A stretch of 64,000 nucleotides of DNA, from NCBI RefSeq assembly GCF_003997935.1, contig NZ_RZQL01000006.1, positions 1 to 64,000 of the forward strand, read 5' to 3'. This DNA comes from Mesorhizobium sp. M7A.F.Ca.US.006.01.1.1. GTDB lineage: Bacteria > Pseudomonadota > Alphaproteobacteria > Rhizobiales > Rhizobiaceae. Of the stretch, positions 16,222-26,925 are shown one piece after another. Numbering within the stretch: position 1 is the stretch's first letter; each line of letters starts with the position of its first letter. The notes below the pieces were generated by a model. It searched no databases. It was not told the origin of the DNA and worked only from the letters and a program-made list of their open reading frames with translations. Made by a program: the position numbers and the translations under genes.

Positions 16222-19023
16222 TCACTCGGCCGCCGCCCTGGACTTGCCACCGCGTTCGGGCACGATGCCTTCGAGCGTTGCCATCAGCCGATTGCGGATG
16301 GTGGCGATGCGGGCCGGGCTATCTATCTTCTGGCCAGTGAGATCGGTGACATAAAAAGTGTCGATGACCTTTTCGCCGAAGGTGGTGATGTGGGCCGATG
16401 CGATGTCGAGCGACAGGTCGGAAAGCGTTCCGGTGATCTCCGACAGCAGCCCCGGCCGGTCGAGGCCCTCGACCTCGATGACCGAAAAACGGTTCGACAG
16501 CGTGTTGCGGATTTCGGCACGCGGCGGGATCTTGAACACCTTGGAGCCACGCCGCGGCTTGGTGCGCTTCTCGATCATTTCCGGCAGCCAGCTCTTGCCC
16601 GACAGCACGTCCTCGATCAGCCGGCCGACACGCTCGGCACGCCGGCGCTCGTCCTCGTCGCGGTCGAATTCTCTGCTGATCAGGATCGTGTCGAGTGCGC
16701 GGCCGTCCGACGTCGTGAAGATCTGCGCGTCGACAATGTTGCCGCCGGCCCCGGCGCACGCCCCGGCGATAACCGAGAGCAGGCGGGGGTGGTCCTGCGC
16801 CAGCACGGTGATTTCGGTCACCGCCTCGAACTGGTGGGTCTTGACCATGGTGGCAAGCTTGTTGCCCGACGCGTCTGCCTCACGAATGAACTCGGCATGG
16901 CGCAGCTGGTCTGCGAGGTCGACGGTCAAAAGGTAATTCTCGTAGTGCTGGCCGACATAGCGCTTGCGGGCCTTGTCCGGCCAGTCGGCAAGCGCCTCGG
17001 CCAGGCGCTCGCGCGCCGCCGCCGTGCGCTGGGCCCGCGATACTTCCGAAAACCCGCCGGTCAGCAGCAGTTCGGTCTCGTAATAGAGCGTGCGCAGCAA
17101 CTGGCCCTTCCAGCCGTTCCAGACACCCGGTCCGACGCCCCTGATGTCGCAGACGGTCAAGATCAAAAGCATCTTCAGCCGCTCCACCGACTGCACGATC
17201 GCGGCGAAATCCTCGATGGTCTTGCGGTCGTTGAGGTCGCGGGTTTGCGCCGTCATCGACATCACGAGATGATGCTCGACCAGCCAGGCAACGGTTTCGG
17301 TGTCGGCCGGCGACAGCCCCATATGCGGGCAGATGCGACGTGCGATCCTGGCCCCGGCCTCGGAATGATCCTCCGGCCTGCCCTTGGCGATGTCGTGCAG
17401 CAGTACGGCGACATAGAGCGCTTCGCGGCTCTTCTTCAGCCCCGGCATCAGCGTGTGCGACAGGGGGTGGACCTTTTCGCCGTCGCCGCGCTCGATCTCG
17501 GCCAGCACGCCGATGCAGCGGATCAGATGCTCGTCCACCGTGTAGTGATGGTACATCGAGAACTGCATCATCGCGACGATCTTGCCGAAATCCGGGATCA
17601 GCCTGCCGAGCAGCCCGGCTTCGTTCATGCGCCGCAGATTGAGTTCGGCATTGCGGTCCGACGTCAATATGTCGAGGAACAGCCGGTTGGCCTCCTCGTC
17701 GCGCCGCAGCGACTTGTTGACCAGGCCGAGCGAACGGGTCAGCAGCTTCAGCGCGTCAGGGTGGAATTCCAGACCGTGCTTGTCGGCGAACCAGAACAGC
17801 CTGAGCAGATTGACCGGATCGCGCTCGAACACCTGGTCGTCGGCGATGTTGATGCGGTGGTTGTCGACAATGAAGTCGGAGGTGCCGGCAAGCTTGCGCT
17901 TGCGCCGCGAGAAAGTCAGGAAGATACGGTTGAAGCCCGGCACGTGCTTGGCCTGCTCTTCCTCGAGCGCGGCGCAGAAGATGCGGGTCAGGTCGCCGAC
18001 GTCCTTGGCAACGAGGAAGTAGTGCTTCATGAAGCGCTCGACCGCCGACAGGCCGGGGTGTGTGGTGTAGCCGAGCCGTTCGGCGATCTCGCGCTGGATG
18101 TCGAAATGCAGCCGTTCCTCGGCCTTGCCGGTGAGGAAATGCATGTGGCAGCGTACCGCCCACAGGAAATCCTCGGCCTTCTGGAACTCGCGGTACTCGC
18201 CCTCGGTGAAGACGCCCTTGTCGACCAGTTCCTCGCCGGTGCGCACCCGGTAGAAGTATTTGCCGATCCAGAACAGCGTCTGCAGGTCGCGCAGGCCGCC
18301 CTTGCCGTCTTTGACGTTGGGCTCGACCAGATAGCGGCTTTCGCCGGCCTTGGCATGGCGGTCGTCGCGTTCGGCAAGCTTGGCCTGGACATATTCGGGG
18401 CCGGTCGTGCGCACCACCTCATGGTCGAAGCGCAGCATCAGTTCATCATAGAGCTTTTCCTCGCCCCACAGGAACCGTGCTTCGAGGATCGAGGTGCGGA
18501 TGGTGACATCGGTGCGCGACAGGCGCAGGCATTCGTCGATATTGCGTGTGGCGTGGCCGACCTTCAGCCCCAGGTCCCACAGCATGTAGAGCATGTATTC
18601 GACTGTCTGTTCGCCCCACGGCGTCTGCTTGTAAGGCAGCAGGAACAGAAGGTCGATGTCGGATCCCGGCGCCAGCGTTCCACGGCCGTAGCCGCCGACA
18701 GCGACGACGGCCATGCGCTCTGCGGAGGACGGGTTCTTGACCCGGTAGACATGGGTGACGGCGAAATCGTAAAGCGCCCGGATGATCTCGTCCATGAGAT
18801 GCGATAGCCGCGCCGCGCATGCGCTGCCGCCGCCATCGTCCATCAGCATGCGTTCGGCAATGGCGCGCCCTTCCGCCAGTCGTCCCTTGAGCAGCTGGAG
18901 CACGCCATTGCGCGCAGCCTGCCCTGAGCCGTCGCCCGCCGTGGCGGCGGTCAGCGCGGTCATCTCGCGGCGTAAGGCTTCGCCGTCGATCAATTCGTCG
19001 AGCTTCAGGGAGATTCTTGCCAT
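16222..19023 (-). CDS. glnD: Bifunctional PII uridylyltransferase/uridylyl-removing enzyme GlnD
   Basis: This 933-residue protein has the full four-part layout: an N-terminal nucleotidyltransferase with [19 protein letters not shown]; a central HD phosphohydrolase with [17 protein letters not shown]; and two C-terminal ACT domains (about 730-800 and 845-915) that sense glutamine. It modifies and demodifies PII proteins and is the primary nitrogen sensor. A large rightward frame over the same DNA is a codon-bias shadow. Confidence 0.96.
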   Translation of the reverse strand: MARISLKLDELIDGEALRREMTALTAATAGDGSGQAARNGVLQLLKGRLAEGRAIAERMLMDDGGGSACAARLSHLMDEIIRALYDFAVTHVYRVKNPSSAERMAVVAVGGYGRGTLAPGSDIDLLFLLPYKQTPWGEQTVEYMLYMLWDLGLKVGHATRNIDECLRLSRTDVTIRTSILEARFLWGEEKLYDELMLRFDHEVVRTTGPEYVQAKLAERDDRHAKAGESRYLVEPNVKDGKGGLRDLQTLFWIGKYFYRVRTGEELVDKGVFTEGEYREFQKAEDFLWAVRCHMHFLTGKAEERLHFDIQREIAERLGYTTHPGLSAVERFMKHYFLVAKDVGDLTRIFCAALEEEQAKHVPGFNRIFLTFSRRKRKLAGTSDFIVDNHRINIADDQVFERDPVNLLRLFWFADKHGLEFHPDALKLLTRSLGLVNKSLRRDEEANRLFLDILTSDRNAELNLRRMNEAGLLGRLIPDFGKIVAMMQFSMYHHYTVDEHLIRCIGVLAEIERGDGEKVHPLSHTLMPGLKKSREALYVAVLLHDIAKGRPEDHSEAGARIARRICPHMGLSPADTETVAWLVEHHLVMSMTAQTRDLNDRKTIEDFAAIVQSVERLKMLLILTVCDIRGVGPGVWNGWKGQLLRTLYYETELLLTGGFSEVSRAQRTAAARERLAEALADWPDKARKRYVGQHYENYLLTVDLADQLRHAEFIREADASGNKLATMVKTHQFEAVTEITVLAQDHPRLLSVIAGACAGAGGNIVDAQIFTTSDGRALDTILISREFDRDEDERRRAERVGRLIEDVLSGKSWLPEMIEKRTKPRRGSKVFKIPPRAEIRNTLSNRFSVIEVEGLDRPGLLSEITGTLSDLSLDIASAHITTFGEKVIDTFYVTDLTGQKIDSPARIATIRNRLMATLEGIVPERGGKSRAAAE

Positions 19024-19102
19024 ATATCCAGTCGGCCTTGCCGTTTCGGCGGCGTCTATAGCGCGTTTTGGCGCCGCTGGGTATGGGGCGTTGAAAGCCG
19101 GT

Positions 19103-19927
19103 TCAAGACCCCGATGAGCTTTGGCTCGGATAGATAAATGGAATGACCATTCTCCGCTTCAGTCGATGGAAATCGACAATGCGCTTGCCTATTCGCCGAG
19201 CCTCGGCTTTTACCTTCGCTATGGCTGTCTTTCTGCGTTTTCCGGTCCCGGCGGGTGCGGCGCACTGGATATCCCGCTTTTCCCTGAGCAGGCTTGGCAA
19301 TTGCAGCCCCCTGTCGCCAAGGAACTGATCTTGCGCGCAGAGCGCAGGAACAAGCTGATAGATCGTCTTGCCTCGCAAAACCGAAAACTCCGGATTGAAG
19401 ACAAGGTCGTCGACAGCGATGCCGATCTCCTCGGTGGCCTTGATCAGGTCGAGCGCGGTTCGCCTGGAGATGATGTAGCCGGCGGTTCCTATATGTCCGG
19501 CGTCGAGTTTGGATGTGGAAAAGCCGTGACCGATGGCAATGCGCTTGCGTCGGATCACGGTCTTACAAAAATAGCTTTCGAGCTTGACGACTTCGGCATC
19601 GGCTGGGATCCAGTCGCTATCGCGAAGCAATGCGCCGGCTTTTGCGGCAAAGACGATGTCGTCCTCGAAGATTGCCCCATAGCGAGCGTCGCCTTGCGCG
19701 ATGACAGCCCAGCAGGCCCGGTGACTGAGCAGGCAGGCGATCTCGCCGTCGGTCAATGGCAGCCTGTTCCGATATCCGACATTTTGCGGCATCTGGTCCA
19801 GGTCCGGCCGGTCCCGTGCGTCTATGGCCTGAACGCGTTCGAACGGGACGCCGATGCGGGCAAATTCCGCCGTCACGCGGGCAAGTCGATCGGGAGACCG
19901 ATCGAGATTGATGACCAGACGCTTCAT
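19103..19927 (-). CDS. Glycosyltransferase family 25 protein (LPS-type)
   Basis: The product is 274 residues from the ATG at 19927 ([18 protein letters not shown]), the canonical GT25 start. [10 protein letters not shown] holds the DxD-like metal/nucleotide-sugar motif, and [15 protein letters not shown] is also typical. Such enzymes add galactose or glucose to lipopolysaccharide or related glycans; the acceptor cannot be told here. The C terminus is basic. It is divergent from the copA promoter. Confidence 0.88.
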   Translation of the reverse strand: MKRLVINLDRSPDRLARVTAEFARIGVPFERVQAIDARDRPDLDQMPQNVGYRNRLPLTDGEIACLLSHRACWAVIAQGDARYGAIFEDDIVFAAKAGALLRDSDWIPADAEVVKLESYFCKTVIRRKRIAIGHGFSTSKLDAGHIGTAGYIISRRTALDLIKATEEIGIAVDDLVFNPEFSVLRGKTIYQLVPALCAQDQFLGDRGLQLPSLLREKRDIQCAAPAGTGKRRKTAIAKVKAEARRIGKRIVDFHRLKRRMVIPFIYPSQSSSGS

Positions 19928-20047
19928 TGCCAAAGAAAATCTCACCCCGGGACGCTCGCTCTCTAGCAGGCGTGGTGTTGCCGCGTGAGACTTTTTTTGG
20001 GGAGGATGGGCGCACCGTGGACCGGAAAAGAAAAGTCAAAGCAGCCC

Positions 20048-20078
20048 TTGACCTTCCAGTTACTGGAAGCCCTATCTC
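20048..20078 (+). promoter_or_regulatory. CueR-type copA promoter and operator
   Basis: TTGACC (20048-20053) is followed by the dyad CTTCCAG-TTA-CTGGAAG (20053-20069) and a -10 region about TATCTC, giving an over-long spacer near 19 bp. Over-long spacers with this dyad are the hallmark of MerR/CueR-activated promoters. It lies 35 bp before the copA start. Confidence 0.88.
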
Positions 20079-20112
20079 CGCGTCACACACCGACCCATCG
20101 AGGCATTTTCGA

Positions 20113-22617
20113 ATGACGCATTCCGATCACGATCATCACGCGCATGGTAGCTGCTGCTCGACAAAAGGAGCTGTGCCTACCACGAAGAGCGTCGTCCGCG
20201 ACCCGGTCTGCGGGATGATCGTCGATCCTGCTGCCGGCAAGCCGACGGCCGAGCATGATGGCCATCTCTATCATTTCTGTAGCCAGGGCTGCCGCACGAA
20301 ATTCGTCGCCGCGTCGGAAAAATTCCTGACGGCCACCGATCCGGTCTGCGGTATGAGCGTCGACCGCGCGACAGCCGGGCATTTTGCCCGCCACGAGGGC
20401 CAGGGCTTCTATTTCTGCTCGGCCGCCTGCCAGCCGAAATTCGAGGCCGAGCCGCAAAGATATCTCGGCGACAGGCCGGCACCGCAGCCGATGCCCAAGG
20501 GCACGCAATACACCTGCCCGATGCACCCGGAGATCATCCGCGACAAGCCCGGCTCCTGCCCGAAATGCGGCATGGCCCTGGAGCCGATGGGCGTACCAAC
20601 GGGTGACGAGGGGCCCAATCCGGAACTGATCGACTTCACCAGGCGGTTCTGGGTCAGTGCCGCACTGTCTGTGCCGTTGCTGATCGTCGCCATGGCGCCG
20701 ATGCTCGGCCTGACCTTCGAGGCTTTTGTCGACGAGCGGACGAAGGTCTGGCTTGAGCTGGCATTGGCCAGCCCCGTCGTGTTGTGGGCGGCGCTGCCTT
20801 TCTTCCATCGCGGCTGGGATTCGCTCGTCAACCGCAGCCCCAACATGTGGACGCTGATCTCGCTCGGCGTCGGCGCTGCCTATCTCTACAGCGTCGTCGC
20901 CACGCTGTTTCCGGACATGTTTCCGCATCAGTTCCGCGGCCATGGCGGTGCGGTGCCGGTTTATTTCGAGGCTGCCGCCGTCATCGTCGCGCTGGTCTTC
21001 CTTGGCCAGGTGCTGGAGCTGCGCGCCCGTGAAAAGACCGGTTCGGCAATCCGCGCCTTGCTCGATCTCGCGCCGAAGACTGCGCGGCTGATCGCCGCCG
21101 ACGGTTCCGAAAGCGATGTGCCGCTCGATGCGGTCAAGGCCGGCGATCGCCTGCGCATCCGCCCCGGCGACGCCGTGCCGGTCGATGGCACAGTGCTGGA
21201 AGGCCGTTCCTCGATCGACGAGTCGATGATCACGGGCGAACCCTTGCCGGTCGAGAAGACCGAGGGGGATGCGCTGACCGGCGGCACGCTCAACAGACAA
21301 GGTTCGCTGATCATGCGCGCCGAGCGGATCGGCGCCGAGACGACGCTGGCGCGCATTGTCGAACTCGTCGCCAAGGCACAGCGCTCACGCGCCCCGATTC
21401 AAGGGTTGGCCGATCGCGTTTCTTTCTACTTTGTCCCGACCGTGGTGCTGGTGGCGATAGCGGCTTTTATCGCCTGGGCGATCTTCGGACCCGAGCCCAG
21501 CTTGATCTTTGCCATCGTCTCGGCGGTGTCGGTGCTGATCATCGCTTGCCCCTGCGCACTTGGCCTCGCCACGCCGATGTCGATCATGACCGCCACCGGG
21601 CGCGGAGCGCATGCCGGCGTGCTGATCAAGGAGGCCGCGGCGCTCGAGCGCTTTGCTTCCGTCGATACGCTGATCGTCGACAAAACGGGTACGCTGACCG
21701 AAGGCCGGCCGAAACTGACCGATGTCGTCACGGCAAACGGCTTCTCCGAAGACGAATTGCTGGCGCTTGCCGCCGGTCTGGAGAAAGGCTCGGAGCATCC
21801 GCTGGCCGAAGCCATCGTCGACGGCGCCGCCACGAGCGGTATGACCGTTGCCGAGGCCAGCGACTTCGAGGCGGTCACCGGCAAGGGCGTTTCCGGTTCG
21901 GTCTCGGGAAAGACGGTCGCGCTCGGCAATGCCGCGATGATGGCGGACCTTGGCGTCGACATCGCATCCATCTCGGCTAAGGCCGAGGCGTTGCAACTCG
22001 AAGGCAAGACGGCGATGTTCGTCGCTGTCGACAAAAAACTGGCCGGCATCGTGGCCGTTGCCGACCCGGTCAAAGCGACCACCGCCGAGGCGATCAAGGC
22101 GCTGCATAACAGCGGCTTGCGGATCATCATGGCGACCGGCGACAATGAACGCACGGCAAGGGCGATCGCCAGAAGCCTCGGCATCGACGAGGTCCGCGCC
22201 GGCCTGTTGCCGGAGCAGAAGGCAGCCCTCATCGAGGAGCTGCGCGCCGGGGGCAAAGGTGTCGCCATGGCCGGTGACGGCGTCAACGATGCGCCCGCGC
22301 TTGCCGCTGCCGATGTCGGCATCGCCATGGGTACCGGCGCCGATGTCGCTGTCGAAAGCGCCGGCATCACTCTGGTCAAGGGCGATCTCAACGGCATCGT
22401 GCGGGCGCGCACGCTGGCCCAGGCGACGATCCGCAACATCCGCCAGAACCTGTTCTTTGCCTTCCTCTACAATGTGCTTGGCGTGCCGGTCGCCGCCGGC
22501 GTGCTCTATCCGCTCACCGGCACGCTTCTGTCGCCGATGCTGGCAGCGGCGGCGATGAGTCTGTCCTCGGTGTCCGTGATCGCAAACGCATTGCGGCTGA
22601 GAACATTGAAACTCTGA
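20113..22617 (+). CDS. copA: Cu+-exporting P1B-type ATPase with YHS and heavy-metal-binding domains
   Basis: The product is 834 residues from the ATG at 20113. It starts with a His-rich tract, then two YHS-type metal domains (DPVCGMIVD and DPVCGMSVD, each followed by FC-x3-C), then a heavy-metal-binding domain (YTCPMHPEI and CPKCGMAL). There is no classical GMTCxxC HMA domain. The ATPase core is complete: CPC in the membrane (near 480), DKTGT phosphorylation site (near 523), and GDGVNDAPAL. It exports Cu+ from the cytoplasm. The frame extends upstream across the promoter, so the longer start is wrong. Confidence 0.94.
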   Translation: MTHSDHDHHAHGSCCSTKGAVPTTKSVVRDPVCGMIVDPAAGKPTAEHDGHLYHFCSQGCRTKFVAASEKFLTATDPVCGMSVDRATAGHFARHEGQGFYFCSAACQPKFEAEPQRYLGDRPAPQPMPKGTQYTCPMHPEIIRDKPGSCPKCGMALEPMGVPTGDEGPNPELIDFTRRFWVSAALSVPLLIVAMAPMLGLTFEAFVDERTKVWLELALASPVVLWAALPFFHRGWDSLVNRSPNMWTLISLGVGAAYLYSVVATLFPDMFPHQFRGHGGAVPVYFEAAAVIVALVFLGQVLELRAREKTGSAIRALLDLAPKTARLIAADGSESDVPLDAVKAGDRLRIRPGDAVPVDGTVLEGRSSIDESMITGEPLPVEKTEGDALTGGTLNRQGSLIMRAERIGAETTLARIVELVAKAQRSRAPIQGLADRVSFYFVPTVVLVAIAAFIAWAIFGPEPSLIFAIVSAVSVLIIACPCALGLATPMSIMTATGRGAHAGVLIKEAAALERFASVDTLIVDKTGTLTEGRPKLTDVVTANGFSEDELLALAAGLEKGSEHPLAEAIVDGAATSGMTVAEASDFEAVTGKGVSGSVSGKTVALGNAAMMADLGVDIASISAKAEALQLEGKTAMFVAVDKKLAGIVAVADPVKATTAEAIKALHNSGLRIIMATGDNERTARAIARSLGIDEVRAGLLPEQKAALIEELRAGGKGVAMAGDGVNDAPALAAADVGIAMGTGADVAVESAGITLVKGDLNGIVRARTLAQATIRNIRQNLFFAFLYNVLGVPVAAGVLYPLTGTLLSPMLAAAAMSLSSVSVIANALRLRTLKL

Positions 22618-22659
22618 TCCAAACCCCCAAATACGAAACCATCCAACAGGAGACCATGA

Positions 22660-23052
22660 ATGACCTTGGCCAAAAAAATCGTGCTGCTGCTGATGGCGGC
22701 TGGAATGCTGGTTGCCGTCTTCCTCGAAAGCGTTCCGGCGCAAAGTGAGGAAATGAAACACGACATGGGTGCCATGGCGACGGATGCGACCAGCCCTTCG
22801 ACGGAAGGCTACAAGGCGGCGATGGACAAGATGCATGCCGACATGATGGCGTCCGACTATACCGGCAATGCCGACGTCGATTTCGTCAGAGGCATGATCC
22901 CGCACCACCAGGGTGCCATCGACATGGCCAAGGTCGAACTTGCCAATGGCAAGGACCCGGAAATCCGCAAGCTGGCCGAAGGCGTCATCGCCGCGCAGGA
23001 AGCCGAGATCAAGCAGATGCAGACCTGGCTCGCCGCTCATCCGGTGAAGTAG
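22660..23052 (+). CDS. DUF305 (CopM-like) periplasmic metal-binding protein
   Basis: This 130-residue protein has an N-terminal signal/anchor (KKIVLLLMAAGMLVAVFLES) and the DUF305 signature VRGMIPHHQGAIDMAKVEL, with Met- and His-rich segments (MKHDMGAM, MDKMHADMM) able to bind copper. It has CAGGAG upstream of the start and lies 42 bp after copA, probably in the same CueR-controlled operon. A periplasmic copper chaperone or sink role is inference from the family. Confidence 0.87.
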   Translation: MTLAKKIVLLLMAAGMLVAVFLESVPAQSEEMKHDMGAMATDATSPSTEGYKAAMDKMHADMMASDYTGNADVDFVRGMIPHHQGAIDMAKVELANGKDPEIRKLAEGVIAAQEAEIKQMQTWLAAHPVK

Positions 23053-23136
23053 CTTTCGGTAATTGCCAAGGCGGCGAGAACGCCTCTGGATTTCTCGCCC
23101 AGCCTGTGATGCGATCCGGCCGAACTGGAGCCCGCC

Positions 23137-23982
23137 ATGCCGTCGACCATCAGAACCACCAAACTGCCCTCAGGCGAAGCCGTTCAGGTGCTTGGCCAGG
23201 GCACATGGAAGATGGGCGAGGATAACAGTCGCCGCACCTCTGAGGTCAACGCTCTCAAGCTCGGCCTCGACCTCGGCATCACGTTGATCGACACCGCCGA
23301 AATGTATGCCAGCGGCGGCGCCGAGGAGGTGGTGGCCGAAGCCATTGCCGGGCGCCGCGACGAGACCTTCCTGGTTTCGAAAGTTCTGCCATCAAATGCT
23401 TCGCGCGCGGGCGTGCAGCGCGCCTGCGAAAATAGCCTGAAGCGCCTGCGCACCGACCACATCGATCTCTATCTCTTGCATTGGCCGGGCAGCGTACCGT
23501 TGGTGGAGACGGTCGCGGCTTTCGAGGCCTTGAAAAAGGCCGGCAAGATTCGCCACTGGGGCGTCAGTAATTTTGACACCGACGAGATGGAAGAGCTGAT
23601 TGGCCTGCCAGGTGGCGACAATGTCCAGACCAACCAGGTGCTCTACAATCTGGTCCGGCGTGGGCTCGAATTCGACCTGGCGCCCTGGGGCCGGCAGCGC
23701 AACATTCCGCTGATGGCCTATTCGCCGGTTGAGCAGGGCGCGTTGGCGCGCAATGCCGGGCTCGACGCCATCGCCACCCGCCACGATGCGACCGCGGCAC
23801 AGATCGCCCTGGCCTGGGTGATGCATCAGAAAGGCGTCATCGCCATCCCGAAGGCCAGCAGCCAGGAGCATGTCCGCCAGAATGTCGCCGCGCTCGACAT
23901 CAAGCTGACGCCGCAGGACATCGCCGATCTTGACCGCGCCTTCCCGCCGCCGGCGCGCAAGCGCGGGCTGGAGATGATCTGA
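23137..23982 (+). CDS. Aldo/keto reductase
   Basis: The 281-residue TIM-barrel oxidoreductase shows the catalytic tetrad: Asp and Tyr in [15 protein letters not shown], Lys in FLVSKVLP and His in [14 protein letters not shown]-binding segments lie at the C terminus ([15 protein letters not shown]). It reduces aldehydes or ketones; the substrate is unknown. Its stop at 23982 directly abuts the mutS stop on the other strand. Confidence 0.92.
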   Translation: MPSTIRTTKLPSGEAVQVLGQGTWKMGEDNSRRTSEVNALKLGLDLGITLIDTAEMYASGGAEEVVAEAIAGRRDETFLVSKVLPSNASRAGVQRACENSLKRLRTDHIDLYLLHWPGSVPLVETVAAFEALKKAGKIRHWGVSNFDTDEMEELIGLPGGDNVQTNQVLYNLVRRGLEFDLAPWGRQRNIPLMAYSPVEQGALARNAGLDAIATRHDATAAQIALAWVMHQKGVIAIPKASSQEHVRQNVAALDIKLTPQDIADLDRAFPPPARKRGLEMI

Positions 23983-26712
23983 CTACGGCCCCGCCAGCCC
24001 TTTTAGCCGGTAGAGCGCTTCCAGCGCCTCCCGTGGCGTCATTTCGTCCGGGTTGATGTCGCCAAGTGCCGCGCCCACCGCGTCGCTCTTGACCGGCTTC
24101 GGTGCTTCCCGCCTCACCGCCACCGAAAACAGCGGCAAATCGTCGACGAGGCGGTTGGTCTTGCCGGAAACCTCGCCCTCTTCCAATTGGTGCAGGACTT
24201 CCTTGGCCCGGTCGACCACCGCTTCCGGCAGGCCGGCCAGCCGCGCGACCTGCACGCCGTAGGAGCGGTCGGCGGCGCCCTTGCCGACCTCGTGCAGGAA
24301 GACGACGTCGTTTTCCCATTCTTTGACCCGCATGGTGACATTGTGCAGCCGCGCCAGCTTGCCGGCCAGCGAGGTCATTTCGTGAAAGTGAGTAGCGAAG
24401 ATCGCCCGGCAGCGGTTCTTCTCGTGCAGATATTCGACCGCCGCCCAGGCGATCGACAGGCCGTCGAAAGTGGCGGTGCCGCGGCCGATCTCGTCGAGGA
24501 TCACCAGTGCGCGCTCTCCGGCCTGATTGAGGATCGCCGCCGTCTCGACCATCTCGACCATGAAGGTCGAGCGGCCGCGCGCCAGATCGTCCGAGGCGCC
24601 GACACGCGAGAACAGCCGGTCGACGACGCCGATATGGGCCGAGGTCGCCGGCACGAAGGAGCCGGTCTGGGCCAGGATGGCGATCAGCGCGTTTTGCCGC
24701 AGGAATGTCGACTTACCGCCCATGTTGGGGCCGGTCAGGAGCCAGATCGCGCCGTTCCTGGCGCTCCCCTCCGGCGACAGGTCGCAATCATTGGCAACGA
24801 ACGAGCCTTCGCCCGAACGGCGCAAGGCCTGTTCGACCACCGGATGCCGCCCGCCCGCAATCTCGAAGGCAAGGCTGGAATCCACCACCGGCCGGCACCA
24901 GGCTTCGCTTTCCGAAAGCAGCGCGAGTGCCGCTGATACGTCGAGCACGGCCAGCGCGTCGGCGCCGGCACGGATTTTTTCCGCCTCACCAACCGCTTCC
25001 GCCGTCAGCGCATCGAAGGCCGACAGTTCGATGCTCAGCGCCCGGTCGGCGGCATTCGCGATCTTCGTCTCAAGCTCGGCAAGCTCGGTCGTCGTGAAGC
25101 GCATGGCGTTGGCCATGGTCTGGCGGTGGATGAAGCGCGCCTTGGCGCCATCGCTGCCGGTCATCACAGCATGATGGTTGGCGGTCACCTCGATATAGTA
25201 GCCGAGCACATTGTTGTGCCGGATTTTCAGCGAGCGGATGCCGGTCTCGTCGATCAGCGAGCGTTCCAGCCCGGCGATCACTTTTCGCGATTCGTCGCGC
25301 AGCGCCCGCATCTCGTCGAGATCAGCATGGTAGCCGCCGCGCACGAAGCCGCCGTCACGCTTGAGCAGCGGCAGTTCGTCGCCAAGCGCCTGTATCAGAT
25401 GCTGCGAAAGCGCTTGGGGCAGTGCATGGATGGCGGCGAGTGCGGCCGTCAATTCCTGCGGCAGGGCGGTCGCGGCGAAGATTTCGGCGATCGCGGCAGC
25501 CGCCTCGAAACCGGCGCGCAGCGCGCCGAGATCGCGCGGCCCGCCCCGGTTGAGCGCCAGCCTGGACAGCGCGCGGGGCATGTCGGCAACGCTCTTCAGG
25601 CTCGCCCGCACCGCCTGGCAAAGCCGCGTTTCGGAACGGAAGAACGACACCGAATCCAGCCTGGCGCCGATCGCAGCCGGGTCGGTCAGCGGCGCCATCA
25701 GCCGGTCGGCGAGCAGCCTTGCGCCGCCGCCCGTCACCGTGCGGTCGATCGCCTTGAACAGCGAGCCGTCGCGGCTGCCCGACAGTGTGCGCAGCAGTTC
25801 CAGATTGCCGCGTGTCGCCGGGTCGATGAAAAGGGTCGAACCCTGCTCCTCGCGTTCGGGCCGCGACAGCGGCGGGCGCTCGGCTTTCTGCGTCTTTTCG
25901 ACATAGGCGATGGCGCCCGAGATCGCCGACAGTTCGGCGCGCGAAAAGGCGCCAAACGAGTCCGGCGTCGCCACATCGAAGAAGCGGGCGATGCGCCCTG
26001 TCGCCGACGCCGAATCGAACAGTGACGGTGGTTGCGGGCTGGCGACGCGGCCGAGCACGTCGAACACCGGCTTCAGCTCCGGGTCGTGGAACACCGGCTC
26101 GGCAACGATCAACTCGCGCGGATCGACGCGGAAGATGTCGGCCAGCAGCCGGTCGGCGGTGGTGTCGGTGACGCGGAAGGCGCCGGTCGAGATGTCGATC
26201 CAGGCCAGCGCGAAGGAGTGGTCCGCTCCGCCTTTCACCCGCCCCAGTGCCATCAGGAAGCTCGATTCCGACGGCGCCAGCAATTTGTCCTCGGTGATAG
26301 TGCCAGGCGTCACCAGCCGCACCACGTCGCGGCGCACCACCGATTTGCCGCCGCGTTTCTTGGCTTCGGCCGGATCCTCGATCTGTTCGCAGACGGCAAC
26401 GCGGAAACCCTGGCCGATCAGCTTTTGCAGATAGTCGTCGGCGGCATGCACCGGCACGCCGCACATCGGAATGTCGAGCCCTTGATACTTGCCGCGCTTG
26501 GTCAGCACGATGCCCAGTGCCCGGCTCGCCTTTTCGGCGTCGTCGAAGAACAGCTCGTAGAAATCGCCCATGCGGTAGAACAGCAGCGAATCGGGGTTAG
26601 CCGCCTTGATCTCGATGAATTGCTCAATCATCGGCGTGGCGCCGGCGTGGGCGGTCGGCACCGGCGTCATCGCCTCGGGGGCGTCTGGCTCGTTCGGGCT
26701 ATGCATGTTCAT
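23983..26712 (-). CDS. mutS: DNA mismatch repair protein MutS
   Basis: The product is 909 residues from the ATG at 26712 (MNMHSPNEP). The N-terminal mismatch-reading motif GDFYELFF supplies the Phe-x-Glu that stacks on the mismatch. The ATPase domain has Walker [14 protein letters not shown], Walker [17 protein letters not shown] and the conserved ATHFHEM. It is full length and apparently intact. The frame continues upstream to 26826, but those residues are not conserved. Confidence 0.96.
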   Translation of the reverse strand: MNMHSPNEPDAPEAMTPVPTAHAGATPMIEQFIEIKAANPDSLLFYRMGDFYELFFDDAEKASRALGIVLTKRGKYQGLDIPMCGVPVHAADDYLQKLIGQGFRVAVCEQIEDPAEAKKRGGKSVVRRDVVRLVTPGTITEDKLLAPSESSFLMALGRVKGGADHSFALAWIDISTGAFRVTDTTADRLLADIFRVDPRELIVAEPVFHDPELKPVFDVLGRVASPQPPSLFDSASATGRIARFFDVATPDSFGAFSRAELSAISGAIAYVEKTQKAERPPLSRPEREEQGSTLFIDPATRGNLELLRTLSGSRDGSLFKAIDRTVTGGGARLLADRLMAPLTDPAAIGARLDSVSFFRSETRLCQAVRASLKSVADMPRALSRLALNRGGPRDLGALRAGFEAAAAIAEIFAATALPQELTAALAAIHALPQALSQHLIQALGDELPLLKRDGGFVRGGYHADLDEMRALRDESRKVIAGLERSLIDETGIRSLKIRHNNVLGYYIEVTANHHAVMTGSDGAKARFIHRQTMANAMRFTTTELAELETKIANAADRALSIELSAFDALTAEAVGEAEKIRAGADALAVLDVSAALALLSESEAWCRPVVDSSLAFEIAGGRHPVVEQALRRSGEGSFVANDCDLSPEGSARNGAIWLLTGPNMGGKSTFLRQNALIAILAQTGSFVPATSAHIGVVDRLFSRVGASDDLARGRSTFMVEMVETAAILNQAGERALVILDEIGRGTATFDGLSIAWAAVEYLHEKNRCRAIFATHFHEMTSLAGKLARLHNVTMRVKEWENDVVFLHEVGKGAADRSYGVQVARLAGLPEAVVDRAKEVLHQLEEGEVSGKTNRLVDDLPLFSVAVRREAPKPVKSDAVGAALGDINPDEMTPREALEALYRLKGLAGP

Positions 26713-26925
26713 ACGCGGCACGCTAGCAGATGTGATGGTGCGGTTTAATGCCGGCGCTTCGAAAAACAGGGGACGACGGGACGGCGACTTGTCCGCAATT
26801 GCCGATGCGAACGGCGATTCCAGCACACTGGCGGTTTACACGCGGCAGCGCGTGGTCTTAATTCGGGCCGAAACAAAGCACCCGCTTCAACGAGGTGCTG
26901 CACCGGCGAGGAAATCAAGAACATC

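Noticed and set aside
16219-18807. 862-codon rightward frame opposite glnD
   Set aside because: Shadow of glnD caused by GC-biased third positions; no domain, and glnD is certain.
21385-23040. 551-codon leftward frame opposite copA
   Set aside because: Antisense shadow; copA and the DUF305 gene account for the region.
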